Part shown: piece after piece, positions 40,361-49,896 of the stretch | How the letters are laid out: the number at the start of each line of letters is the position of its first letter | Position numbering within the stretch: the stretch's first letter is position 1 | Origin: JAFGCL01 sp964423835 | Lineage (GTDB): Bacteria > Chloroflexota > Dehalococcoidia > UBA2247 > RBG-13-53-26 | Reading direction: 5' to 3' | DNA: 64,000 bases | Assembly (NCBI GenBank): GCA_964423835.1 | Contig: CAYRGJ010000009.1 | Coordinates: 1 to 64,000 of the forward strand | Notes under the pieces: generated by a model | Seen by the model: the letters and a program-made list of their open reading frames with translations, nothing else | The model's database searches: none | What the model was told of the DNA's origin: nothing | Made by a program: the position numbers and the translations under genes

Positions 40361-41692
40361 ATGAAAAAGTCGCCGGCAATCCTGGAACTCCGAACCGAGG
40401 AAGAGGCCGCTGGCAGCACAGCAGTCAGGAGAGACGTAGAAGAAGAGCCTCCAGGTAGTGTGTCGCTGAAGAACAGAGCCAGGTTCTTCGGGCACGTATC
40501 TGACGAATGCTGGAACGACTGGAAGTGGCACTTTCGCCACCGCATAGACTCCGTAGATGAGCTGATACGACATATCCCTCTATCAGCCAAGGATCAGGAA
40601 CAGATCCGGCTGGTCACCACCAAGTACCCCCTTTCAGTAACTCCGCACTATTTCTCCCTCATTGACTGGGCCAATCCCGACGACCCCGTCCGCGTGCAGG
40701 CCGTGCCGTCCTTCAAGGAAATCGGCCTGGCCGGGATGGGGATGGAGGACCCTCTGGACGAGAGAGGGCACTCCCCCGTCCCGGGCCTGGTGCACCGCTA
40801 CCCTGACAGGGCCCTGATGGTCCTGACCGACATCTGCCCCATGCTCTGCCGTCACTGCACCCGCAAGCGGGAGTGGCGGCACGGGGGATGGGTGCACAGC
40901 GCCGAGGAGATCGAGCGGATGCTGGACTACATCCGCCGGACCGAGGTAGTCCGCGACGTCATCATCTCCGGCGGCGATCCCCTGACCCTGTCGGTGCGGC
41001 GCCTGGAGGAGGTGCTGGCCGGCCTGAGGCAGATCAAGCATGTGGAGATGATCCGCATCGGGAGCCGGTTCCCCGTGGTGCTGCCGCAGCGCATTGACGA
41101 TGAGCTGTGCGCCATGCTGTCCAAGTACGGGCCCATCTGGCTCAATACCCATTTCAACCACCCGCGCGAGATAACGCCGGAGTCGGCCCGGGCCTGCGAC
41201 AGGCTGCTGCGGGCCGGCATCCCGGTGAATAACCAGAGCGTGCTGCTGCGCGGCGTCAACGATACGGTGGAAACCCAGCTGGCGCTGTGCCATGAGCTTC
41301 TCAGGATCAAGGTGCGCCCCTACTACCTCTTCCAGTGCGACGAGGTGCAGGGCACGGAGCACCTGCGGACCCCGGTGGAATCCGGCATCAGGATCATTGA
41401 GGGCATGCGCGGCCACACCTCGGGCCTGGCCGTGCCCACGTTCGTCATTGACCTGCCGCAGGGCGGCGGCAAGGTGCCGCTGCAGCCCGGCTACGTGGTG
41501 CTCCAGACTTCGGAGGAGCTCCTGATAAGCAACTACCAGGGGCGGCTGTTCCACTATCGGAACCCCAAGGGGCCGAAGTCGGGCAATGGCCGGGCCAGCG
41601 GGCAGAACGGGCGCCGCAACGGCCATCCCAACCAGCTCTCCTTCCCCGCCCTGACTACAGCCGCGAAAGCGCTGCCCCCGGCTTCGCCGTAG
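40361..41692 (+). CDS. kamA: Lysine 2,3-aminomutase, radical SAM
   Basis: The 443-aa protein has the radical-SAM site C159-x3-C163-x2-C166 (CPMLCRHC) and the PLP Lys371 in PQGGGK. The two Asp residues that hold the epsilon-amino group of lysine in the clostridial enzyme (D293, D330) correspond to Asp327 (QCDEV) and Asp364 (VIDLPQ), whereas glutamate aminomutases have Lys and Asn there; so lysine is the predicted substrate and beta-lysine the product. The enzyme would act in the cytoplasm without oxygen. ATG 40361 is preferred over a GTG at 40346, which overlaps the GGGAGG site. It heads an operon with two ATP-grasp ligases and a GNAT enzyme. Confidence 0.85.
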   Translation: MKKSPAILELRTEEEAAGSTAVRRDVEEEPPGSVSLKNRARFFGHVSDECWNDWKWHFRHRIDSVDELIRHIPLSAKDQEQIRLVTTKYPLSVTPHYFSLIDWANPDDPVRVQAVPSFKEIGLAGMGMEDPLDERGHSPVPGLVHRYPDRALMVLTDICPMLCRHCTRKREWRHGGWVHSAEEIERMLDYIRRTEVVRDVIISGGDPLTLSVRRLEEVLAGLRQIKHVEMIRIGSRFPVVLPQRIDDELCAMLSKYGPIWLNTHFNHPREITPESARACDRLLRAGIPVNNQSVLLRGVNDTVETQLALCHELLRIKVRPYYLFQCDEVQGTEHLRTPVESGIRIIEGMRGHTSGLAVPTFVIDLPQGGGKVPLQPGYVVLQTSEELLISNYQGRLFHYRNPKGPKSGNGRASGQNGRRNGHPNQLSFPALTTAAKALPPASP

Positions 41693-41799
41693 CGGGGGCA
41701 GCGGCCCGGCCATCGCCGGGATGGGACAGGTTTTCGGGGTAAGGTAACCGTCCATGCGGCGCGGGCCGGGTCTCGCGACGCGGCGAGAGCTTCGTAGAT

Positions 41800-42828
41800 A
41801 TGAGAATAGGCCTGACGTACGACCTGAAGGACCGGGTCCCCGGGCGCCAGGGCTCTCCGGGGGCCCCGGAGCTCCGTGGGCGTCTGGAGGATGCCCTGGA
41901 GGAATACGATTCCATCGAAACCGTCGAGGCCATCGCCAGGGCCATAGAGGCCCTGGGCCACCAGGCTGTCACGCTCGGCGGCGGCCGGGAGTTCCTGGAG
42001 AAGGTCCTGGCGGAGAAGGTGGACCTGGTGTTCAATATCGCTGAGGGCCTGGGCAACTACCGCAGCCGGGAGGCCCAGGTGCCATCGGTCCTGGAAATGC
42101 TGGGCGTGCCCTACTCCGGCTCGGACCCGCTGTCCCTGGCATTGACGCTGGAGAAGCCCCTGGCCAAGAGGCTGGTGTCTCTGGCCGGCGTAGACACCCC
42201 CGTGTGGCAGGTGGTCCGTGATGCCCGGGAGCTGCGGCAGGCCGACTGGGGCGCTTTCCCCCTGCCGGCTTTCGCCAAGCCAGCCCACGAGGGATCGAGC
42301 AAGGGGATACGGGTGACTTCCCGGCTGAAAAGCACGCCGCAGATCGTGGAAGCGGTGACGGCGCTGCTGGAGCAATACCGGCAGCCGGTAATGGTGGAGG
42401 AGTTCATAGACGGAGACGAGGTCACGGTGGGGCTGGTGGGGAACTCCCCGCCGAGCGTGGTGGGGATCATGCGCGTGCTTCCGCGCGCGAAGACGGACCA
42501 CTTCGTCTACTCTCTGGAGGTGAAGAGGGACTGGGAGTCCCTCTTGACGTACGAGTGCCCGGCCAGGCTGGCCAGGGGCGTTATTCAGGACTTAGCTGAC
42601 TCCAGCCTGAGGGCCTTCGAGGCCCTGGGCTGTCGGGATTTCGCCAGGATGGACTTCAGGATCAGCCCCGATGGGATACCGTACTTTCTGGAGGTGAACC
42701 CTCTCCCCGGGCTGAACCCGAAATCGGGTGATCTGCCCATCATGGCGGGAAAGGTGGGATTGACCTATGAAAACCTCATCGCAGCTGTCCTCGACGCGTC
42801 CCTCCAACGACTCGGCCTCGCAGCATAA
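41800..42828 (+). CDS. ATP-grasp ligase, D-Ala-D-Ala-ligase-like (first of pair)
   Basis: The 342-aa protein has the D-Ala-D-Ala ligase fold: a substrate-binding N-domain (VDLVFNIAEGLG, PYSGSDPLSLALTLEK), FAKPAHEGSSKGI for ATP, VEEFIDGDEVTVGL, and the Mg-binding end FARMDFRISPDGIPYFLEVNPLPGL. These enzymes join an amino acid carboxylate, via acyl-phosphate, to an amine. A standard ddl stands near mur or fts genes; this one follows lysine aminomutase by 107 bp and is followed by a second homologue, so a peptide-like product with beta-lysine is more likely than cell-wall synthesis. It overlaps the next gene by 62 bases. Confidence 0.75.
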   Translation: MRIGLTYDLKDRVPGRQGSPGAPELRGRLEDALEEYDSIETVEAIARAIEALGHQAVTLGGGREFLEKVLAEKVDLVFNIAEGLGNYRSREAQVPSVLEMLGVPYSGSDPLSLALTLEKPLAKRLVSLAGVDTPVWQVVRDARELRQADWGAFPLPAFAKPAHEGSSKGIRVTSRLKSTPQIVEAVTALLEQYRQPVMVEEFIDGDEVTVGLVGNSPPSVVGIMRVLPRAKTDHFVYSLEVKRDWESLLTYECPARLARGVIQDLADSSLRAFEALGCRDFARMDFRISPDGIPYFLEVNPLPGLNPKSGDLPIMAGKVGLTYENLIAAVLDASLQRLGLAA

Positions 42829-43822
42829 GATCGCCATCGTCTACAACCACCCGGTCCCCGGCCTGTACGACGAGATTGGCGAGCAGAAGGCGATCCTCTC
42901 CATCCTGGAGGGGGTAGTGGCCGCCCATGAGTCACTGGAGGAACTGGGATACGAGGTGGTTCGGGTGCCCCTCCTGCCTCCGGTGAGGCAGGCCCGCGAC
43001 ACCCTCAAGGCCCTGGATACGGACCTGGTCTTCAATCTCTTCGAAGGCTTCGATACCCGGCCCAGGACGGAGGCCACCATGGCCTCTATCATCTCCGGGC
43101 TGGGCTTCCAGTACACCGGCTGCCCCAGCACGGCCCTGGCCCTGGGGCTGGACAAGGTGAAGGCCAAGGACCTGATGCGGGCCCATGGAATACCCACGCC
43201 TGACTACCAACGGCTGACCCCCGCAACAGTCTCGGATTTCCGGTTGAGATTCCCCTGTATCGTGAAGCCCTCCGGGCAGGACGCCAGTCACGGCCTGTCG
43301 GCCAACAGCGTGGTCGAGAATGAGGCAGCCCTGGCGCGACAGGTGACCCTGGTGAGCGCGGCCTTCGGCGGGGATGCGCTGGTGGAGGAGTTCATAGACG
43401 GCCGGGAGTTCAATGTCACCGTCATGGGTCACCGCGAGGTATCGGTGCTGCCCATCTCGGAGATAGTCTTCAACCTGCCGGCCGGCGTGCCACGGGTCCT
43501 GACCTATGCTGCGAAGTGGGAGGAGGAGACCTTCTACTACAACCGCACCACGGTCACCTGCCCGGCGGAGATCGATGACGAGCTCTCAACCCTGTTGTTG
43601 CGGACCGCGGTGGACGTATTCAAGCTGGTGGTCAAGCGCGGCTACGCCCGGGTCGACATGAGGCTGGACTCCCAGGGGACAGCGTATGTGCTGGAGGCCA
43701 ACCCCAATCCGGACATTACCCCGGGGTCCGGCGCGGCCCGCCAGGCGGAGGCCGCCGGAATGACCTACACCGAGTTCATCGGCCGGCTGGTGTCGATGGC
43801 CAGGCGCAAGACCCCCGCATGA
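42767..43822 (+). CDS. ATP-grasp ligase, D-Ala-D-Ala-ligase-like (second of pair)
   Basis: The 351-aa protein is homologous to the preceding ligase but divergent. It has DLVFNLFEGFD, YTGCPSTALALGLDK, FPCIVKPSGQDASHGL for ATP, VEEFIDGREFNVTV, and the Mg site YARVDMRLDSQGTAYVLEANPNPDI. The start ATG lies 62 bases inside the previous gene, and its TGA overlaps the start of the GNAT gene (ATGA), so translation is coupled. Two different ligases in one unit suggest two successive amide bonds or a choice of partners. Substrates are unknown. Confidence 0.75.
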   Translation: MKTSSQLSSTRPSNDSASQHKIAIVYNHPVPGLYDEIGEQKAILSILEGVVAAHESLEELGYEVVRVPLLPPVRQARDTLKALDTDLVFNLFEGFDTRPRTEATMASIISGLGFQYTGCPSTALALGLDKVKAKDLMRAHGIPTPDYQRLTPATVSDFRLRFPCIVKPSGQDASHGLSANSVVENEAALARQVTLVSAAFGGDALVEEFIDGREFNVTVMGHREVSVLPISEIVFNLPAGVPRVLTYAAKWEEETFYYNRTTVTCPAEIDDELSTLLLRTAVDVFKLVVKRGYARVDMRLDSQGTAYVLEANPNPDITPGSGAARQAEAAGMTYTEFIGRLVSMARRKTPA

Positions 43823-44304
43823 AGGCCACGGTCCGGCCCATGATCGCCCCGGACAAGCCGGCGGTCATGGAGATACTGCGGAACGTGCGCGAGTTCTCGC
43901 CCGCGGAAGTGGTGGTGGCCGAGGAACTGCTGGACGCCTACCTGGAGGCCCCGGATGCATCCGGATACCTGGTCGGCGTGGCGGAGGTCAATGCCGTGAT
44001 CACGGGCTATGTCTGCTACGGGCCGACACCCCTGACCAAAGGCACCTGGGACGTGTACTGGGTGGCCGTGGATCCCGGCGGCCAGGGCCAGGGCATCGGC
44101 CGGGCCCTGATGGCCTTCGCCGAGGCCAGGATTAAGAAGGGCCGCGGCCGGCTGATCCTGGTGGAGACCTCCGGCCGCCCAGACTATGCCCGGACCAGGC
44201 GCTTCTACCAGTACCTCGACTACCGGGAGACCGCCCGGGTGGCGGATTTCTACTCGCCCGGGGACGACAAGCTGATCCTGGAAAAGCGCCTCCGGCGGAG
44301 ATAG
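43819..44304 (+). CDS. GNAT-family N-acetyltransferase
   Basis: The 161-aa protein is a compact GNAT domain: WVAVDPGGQGQGIGRALM is the acetyl-CoA-binding motif A (Q/R-x-x-G-x-G/A), and RTRRFYQYLDYRETARVADFY is the motif B region. It overlaps the second ligase by four bases and ends the operon. In methanogens and some bacteria lysine aminomutase (AblA) pairs with an acetyltransferase (AblB) to make N-epsilon-acetyl-beta-lysine, an osmolyte; AblB is longer (about 270 aa), so this enzyme may instead cap a ligase product. Substrate is inferred from the neighbours. Confidence 0.75.
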   Translation: MKATVRPMIAPDKPAVMEILRNVREFSPAEVVVAEELLDAYLEAPDASGYLVGVAEVNAVITGYVCYGPTPLTKGTWDVYWVAVDPGGQGQGIGRALMAFAEARIKKGRGRLILVETSGRPDYARTRRFYQYLDYRETARVADFYSPGDDKLILEKRLRRR

Positions 44305-44354
44305 CCGCAGCGCCCCTTCCGGGGACGGGCCGGCGGGAAATGTGAAGCCACCTT

Positions 44355-44382
44355 TTGCACACGACTGCTGTCATGCTATAAT
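44355..44382 (+). promoter_or_regulatory. Promoter of rpsO-pnp
   Basis: TTGCAC (44355-44360), 16-bp spacer, TATAAT (44377-44382) preceded by TGC, an extended -10. The best promoter match in the window. Confidence 0.75.
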
Positions 44383-44413
44383 GAAACGTTTGAAAGATTA
44401 AGTGGAGTAGAAG

Positions 44414-44677
44414 GTGGAGACAGAGAAGAAGAGCGCTATCATCGAGCAATTCAGGTCCGGCGAAAAGGACACTGGCTCGACAGAGGTCCAGGTAGCCATC
44501 CTCACCGAGAGGATCAATCGCTTGACGGAGCACATGAAGCTCCACAAGCACGATTTCCACTCTCAGCGGGGTCTCATGATGCTGGTTGGGCAGCGGCGCA
44601 GGCTGCTGGCTAACCTGAGGCGGCGCAAGGTGGCCCGCTATCAGGCGCTCATCGCCAAGCTCGGGCTGCGGAGATAG
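44414..44677 (+). CDS. rpsO: 30S ribosomal protein S15
   Basis: The 87-aa protein is S15 throughout: DTGSTEVQVAILTERI, LTEHMKLHKHDFHSQRGL and VGQRRRLLANLR are the conserved 16S-rRNA-binding segments. It binds the central domain of 16S rRNA early in assembly. The start is GTG with GGAG upstream; a good promoter lies about 32 bp before. It precedes pnp by 67 bp, the usual rpsO-pnp pairing. Confidence 0.97.
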   Translation: METEKKSAIIEQFRSGEKDTGSTEVQVAILTERINRLTEHMKLHKHDFHSQRGLMMLVGQRRRLLANLRRRKVARYQALIAKLGLRR

Positions 44678-44744
44678 GCGCTTCTCGGCCAGTCCAGGAT
44701 CCGGGACCCTCCCCACGGTCACTCCAACAGGAGGCTGGTTTTCT

Positions 44745-46994
44745 ATGGTACACAAACGCGAAGTCACCTTAGGCGGGAAGCTCCTCTCTATCAAGACCGG
44801 CGATCTGGCCGTTCAGGCCGGCGGCGCCGTCATGGTGTCCTACGAGGATACGGTCATACTGGCCACGGCCTGCATGGAGCCGAAGCCAAATGAGAACGTC
44901 GATTTCCTGCCCCTGACCATCGACTTCGAAGAGAAGCTCTACGCCGCCGGCAAGATCCCGGGCAGCTTCTTCCGGAGAGAGGGCCGACCCGGCCAGCAGG
45001 CCGTGCTGGCCAGCCGGCTGGCGGACCGGCCCCTGCGGCCGCTCTTCCCCAAGGGGTTTCGACACGAGACGCAGATAATCATCACGGTCCTCTCGGCGGA
45101 CCAGGAGAACTCGCCGGACGTGCTGGGCATCATCGGCGCTTCTTCGGCCCTGTCCATATCGGAGATACCCTTCGACGGGCCCGTCGGCGCCATCCGCATC
45201 GGCTACCGGAACGGGGAGTACCTGGTCAACCCCACCTTCACTGAGCTGCAGGACAGCATACTGGACCTGGTGGTGGTGAGCACCGCCGACAAGGTGGCCA
45301 TGGTGGAGGCCGGGGCCAGGGAGGCCGACGAGAAGATCGTCATGGAGGGCATCAGGTACGGGCACCAGCTCAACCAGGAGATCATCGCCGTGCAGCATGA
45401 GCTGGTCCGCCTTTGCGGGCAGCCCAAGGCGGAGTTCAAGCCGGCCGCGCTCAGCCCTGGCCTCGAGGAGGAAGTGACCGCCGCCCTCGGCGACCGGGTG
45501 GCCAGGCTGATACCGCAGGGAAGGCTGGAAAGGGACCGGGCCATCGCCGCCCTGGAGGACGACCTGCTGGCCCGGCTCGGAGAGCGGTTTCCGAAGAACG
45601 AGATCGTCTCCCTGCTGGAATCGAAAATCAAGGCCGAGATCAGATCGTCCATCCTGCAGAAGGGCCTGCGGCCCGACGGGCGGGCCATCAACGAGATCCG
45701 CCCCATCAGCTGCGCGGTTGGCCTGCTTCCGCGGACCCACGGTTCCGGGCTGTTCACCCGGGGGCTGACCCAGGTGCTGAACATAGCCACCCTGGGGTCC
45801 GCCCGGGAGGAGCAGAAGATCGACGGCCTGACCCTGGAGGAGACGCGGCGCTTCATGCATCACTACAACTTCCCGCCATACTCGACGGGGGAGGTCAAGC
45901 GCATGGGAACGCCGGGCCGCCGCGAGGTCGGGCACGGCGCCCTGGTGGAGAGGGCCCTCACGCCGGTGGTCCCCGGGGAGGAAGACTTCCCGTACACCAT
46001 CAGGCTGGTATCCGAGGTCTTGAGCTCGAACGGCAGCACCTCCATGGCCTCCGTCTGCGCTGCCACCCTGTCGCTGATGGACGCCGGCATACCCATCAAG
46101 GCGCCGGTGGCCGGCATCGCCATGGGGCTGGTGACAGCGGAGGACGGCTCCTTCCAGGTGCTCACCGACCTGGAGGGCCAGGAGGACTTCTACGGCGACA
46201 TGGATTTCAAGGTGGCGGGCACCGCCGCCGGGGTCACCGCCATGCAGCTGGACACCAAGCTCAAGGGTCTGACCTTCGAGATACTGGAGAAGGCCCTGAC
46301 CGACGGCTACCAGGCCCGCATGCAGGTGCTCAAGCTGATCCAGGACACCCTGGCCGCCAGCCGCCCGGAGCTCTCCCGGTATGCGCCGCGGATGATCAAG
46401 ATCAGCATCAATCCCAGCAAGATCGGGGCTGTCATCGGCCCCGGCGGAAAGACCATCAGGTCCATCGTGGAGCAGACCAAGGCCACCATCGACATCGAGG
46501 ACGATGGGACGGTGCTCATCGGATCGGTGGACCCGGAGGCGGCACAGAAGGCCATTGCCATGGTGGAGAGCCTGGCCAGGGATGTGGAGGTCAACCAGGT
46601 CTACACCGGAAAGGTAGTCAAGATACTGCCCTTCGGCGCGGTGGTGGAGGTGCTGCCGGGCAAAGAGGGGCTGGTGCACATAAGCGAGCTGGCCGACTAC
46701 CGCGTGCCCAGTGTCGAAGACGTGGTCAAGCTGGGTGACGAGATCATGGTCATGGTGACCGATGTGGACCGGACGGGCAAGGTGAGCCTCTCCCGCAAGG
46801 CCGTGTTCCAGGCTCAGGGGTCCGGCGCGGCCCCTGGCACGGAGGGTGGCGCGGCCGCGCCGCCTCCGCGACCCCATGGCCCTCCCCGGAGACACCCGGA
46901 GGGGCCGCGGGGCGACAGAAAGCCTTCGGAGGGCCGCCCGCCGGGCAGCCGCAGCGGCGGTCGCGGTGATTTCGGCCGGCCCAGGCACCGCTAG
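44745..46994 (+). CDS. pnp: Polyribonucleotide nucleotidyltransferase (PNPase)
   Basis: The 749-aa protein has two RNase-PH domains (EEKLYAAGKIPGSFFRREGRP in the first; ALVERALTPVVP and SNGSTSMASVCAATLSLMDAG in the second, catalytic one), a KH domain with GAVIGPGGKTIR, and an S1 domain (YTGKVVKILPFGAVVEVLPGKEGLVHISEL). The C-terminal tail is Arg/Gly/Pro-rich, more than usual, and may help bind RNA. It degrades RNA 3' to 5' with phosphate. GGAGG precedes the ATG. It is followed after 23 bp by dapB. Confidence 0.97.
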   Translation: MVHKREVTLGGKLLSIKTGDLAVQAGGAVMVSYEDTVILATACMEPKPNENVDFLPLTIDFEEKLYAAGKIPGSFFRREGRPGQQAVLASRLADRPLRPLFPKGFRHETQIIITVLSADQENSPDVLGIIGASSALSISEIPFDGPVGAIRIGYRNGEYLVNPTFTELQDSILDLVVVSTADKVAMVEAGAREADEKIVMEGIRYGHQLNQEIIAVQHELVRLCGQPKAEFKPAALSPGLEEEVTAALGDRVARLIPQGRLERDRAIAALEDDLLARLGERFPKNEIVSLLESKIKAEIRSSILQKGLRPDGRAINEIRPISCAVGLLPRTHGSGLFTRGLTQVLNIATLGSAREEQKIDGLTLEETRRFMHHYNFPPYSTGEVKRMGTPGRREVGHGALVERALTPVVPGEEDFPYTIRLVSEVLSSNGSTSMASVCAATLSLMDAGIPIKAPVAGIAMGLVTAEDGSFQVLTDLEGQEDFYGDMDFKVAGTAAGVTAMQLDTKLKGLTFEILEKALTDGYQARMQVLKLIQDTLAASRPELSRYAPRMIKISINPSKIGAVIGPGGKTIRSIVEQTKATIDIEDDGTVLIGSVDPEAAQKAIAMVESLARDVEVNQVYTGKVVKILPFGAVVEVLPGKEGLVHISELADYRVPSVEDVVKLGDEIMVMVTDVDRTGKVSLSRKAVFQAQGSGAAPGTEGGAAAPPPRPHGPPRRHPEGPRGDRKPSEGRPPGSRSGGRGDFGRPRHR

Positions 46995-47017
46995 TGGCGA
47001 GCCCGGAGGAGAAGGCC

Positions 47018-47821
47018 ATGTCCGCACCAATCAGAGTCGTGGTTCACGGCGCCCTGGGCAAGGTGGGGAGAGAAGTGGTGGCCGCCGCCGGCAAGGATCC
47101 CGACCTCCAGCCGGTGGGAGCGGTGGATGCCAGGGCGGAGGCGGACGCTCTGCCGTTGCCGGCGGGCCCGGGAAGCATACCGCTGTCCCGGGACCTGGAA
47201 GCCATACTGAAGCTGACCCGGCCCGACGTCATCGTGGACTTCACCAACGCCGAGGCCAGCCTGGTGATGGCCAGGGCCGCTGCCAGTCACAAGGTCAGCA
47301 TGGTCATTGGCAGTACCGGCTTTTCGCCCCGGGACCTGGATGAGATCAGCCGGCTCGTCGGGGAGAGCGGAGCAGGCGCCGTGGTGGCCTCCAACTTCGC
47401 CCTGGGGGCGGTGATGGTGGTCCACCTGGCCCGCATTGCGGCCCGGTATTTCGACAACGTGGAGATCATCGAGCTGCACCACGACCAGAAGCTGGATGCC
47501 CCCTCGGGGACGGCCGTCTCCACCGCCAGGGCCATCGCGGAAGCCCGGGGCCAGGCGTTTGTCTACCCCAGGGTGCAGAAGGAGACCGTCGCCGGGGCCA
47601 GAGGGGCTGAGATGCAGGGCGTGGCGCTTCACAGCGTGCGCCTGCCGGGCCTCATGGCCCACCAGGAGGTCATATTCGGCGCGCCGGGGCAGACACTGAC
47701 CATCCGGCACGATACCATTAACCGTGAGTGCTACATGCCCGGCGTGGTCGCGGCCGTCAAGAAGGTGGTGGGGCTCAAGGGGCTGACCATCGGCCTGGAC
47801 CGGCTGCTGGGGCTGGCATAG
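47018..47821 (+). CDS. dapB: 4-hydroxy-tetrahydrodipicolinate reductase
   Basis: The 267-aa protein has the nucleotide-binding start RVVVHGALGKVG, the FTNAEASLV strand, GSTGFSP, and the signature ELHHDQKLDAPSGTA with the catalytic His and Lys. It reduces the dihydrodipicolinate intermediate in lysine and peptidoglycan synthesis. The ATG at 47018 is chosen because GGAGGAG lies just before; the GTG at 46994 overlapping the pnp stop would add eight residues. It is grouped with asd and dapA. Confidence 0.93.
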   Translation: MSAPIRVVVHGALGKVGREVVAAAGKDPDLQPVGAVDARAEADALPLPAGPGSIPLSRDLEAILKLTRPDVIVDFTNAEASLVMARAAASHKVSMVIGSTGFSPRDLDEISRLVGESGAGAVVASNFALGAVMVVHLARIAARYFDNVEIIELHHDQKLDAPSGTAVSTARAIAEARGQAFVYPRVQKETVAGARGAEMQGVALHSVRLPGLMAHQEVIFGAPGQTLTIRHDTINRECYMPGVVAAVKKVVGLKGLTIGLDRLLGLA

Positions 47822-47837
47822 CCGGGATTGAGGGAAC

Positions 47838-48842
<1,005 letters not shown>

Positions 48843-48888
48843 AGCATCAGCCACCGCCGCGCGCGGGCGCGCTCTCGAGGAGTGGAAG

Positions 48889-49815
48889 ATGGCAAAGATA
48901 GGCAGACTCATAACGGCCATGGTGACCCCTTTCAATGCCCGGGGTGAGGTGGACTACCAGCAGGCGGGCAAGCTGGCCCGGGCCCTGATCGACTCCGGCA
49001 GCGACGGCCTGGTGGTCACCGGCACCACGGGGGAGCGCCCCACGGTGACCGACCAGGAGCAGCTCAAGCTCTTCGGCGCTGTGAGGGATGCCATCGGGAA
49101 GAAGGGGACCATCATCGCCGGCACCGGGGGCAACTGCACCCGGGAGAGCATCGCCATCACCCGCGAGGCCGAGAAGCTGGGGGTAGATGCGGCCCTCCTG
49201 ATAGTGCCCTACTACAACAAGCCCACCCAGGAGGGCATGTACCAGCACTTCGCGTCCATCGCCCAGAGCACGGACCTGCCCTGCATCCTGTACAACGTGC
49301 CGGCGCGGACGGTGACCAACCTGGCGCCCGAGACCGCGCTTCGCCTGAGCCGCATCAAGAACGTGGTGGGCATCAAGGAAGCCAGCGGGAACATGGAGCA
49401 GGTGGCCAAGATCATCCAGGGGGCGCCCAAAGGCTTCCTGGTCTGGAGCGGCAATGATGGTGACACCTTCCCCATCATGGCCATGGGCGGCTATGGCATC
49501 ATCAGCGTGGCCGCCCACCTGGTGGGAAAGCAGATCAAGGCCATGATCGAGCACGTGGTCCGGGGGAACATGAAGGAGGCGGCCGCCATCCACCTGGACC
49601 TGCTGCCGCTGGTAAACTCCCTCTTCATCGTCTCCAACCCGATCCCGGTCAAGCACGCGCTCAACTGCGTCGGCTTCCAGGTGGGCCAGCCTCGCCTGCC
49701 GCTCACCGAGCCCGACGACAAGAGCAAGGCCGCCATTGAAGCCACCCTCAAGCACTATCACATCGACCTACCCATCCCGGCAGCCGGAGCGCGCGTCCGC
49801 GCCGCCCGCACCTGA
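48889..49815 (+). CDS. dapA: 4-hydroxy-tetrahydrodipicolinate synthase
   Basis: The 308-aa protein is a class I aldolase-type TIM barrel: GRLITAMVTPF at the start, VVTGTTGERPT for substrate binding (the usual form is GTTGExxTL), PYYNKPTQEGMYQHF with the Tyr relay, LYNVPARTV, and the Schiff-base Lys in VVGIKEASGN. It condenses pyruvate with aspartate semialdehyde. GAGGAGTGG precedes the ATG. With dapB and asd it forms a lysine/DAP block, which may also feed the lysine aminomutase operon upstream. Confidence 0.95.
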   Translation: MAKIGRLITAMVTPFNARGEVDYQQAGKLARALIDSGSDGLVVTGTTGERPTVTDQEQLKLFGAVRDAIGKKGTIIAGTGGNCTRESIAITREAEKLGVDAALLIVPYYNKPTQEGMYQHFASIAQSTDLPCILYNVPARTVTNLAPETALRLSRIKNVVGIKEASGNMEQVAKIIQGAPKGFLVWSGNDGDTFPIMAMGGYGIISVAAHLVGKQIKAMIEHVVRGNMKEAAAIHLDLLPLVNSLFIVSNPIPVKHALNCVGFQVGQPRLPLTEPDDKSKAAIEATLKHYHIDLPIPAAGARVRAART

Positions 49816-49833
49816 GGGCCGGGAGCACTCAGC

Positions 49834-49849
49834 GCCTGGTGCACCAGGC
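49834..49849. promoter_or_regulatory. 16-bp perfect palindrome before ppsA
   Basis: GCCTGGTGCACCAGGC is a perfect palindrome; CTGGTGCAC occurs again at about 49869, closer to the ppsA start. It could be an operator or a weak terminator of the dap genes. Confidence 0.4.
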
Positions 49850-49896
49850 ACCGGGCGCCCCAAGGGGCTGGTGCACATAATCCAAGGAGGACGATC

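Noticed and set aside
44769..47030. A 753-codon minus-strand open frame opposite pnp
   Set aside because: It mirrors pnp in full, has no ribosome site and no protein-like composition.
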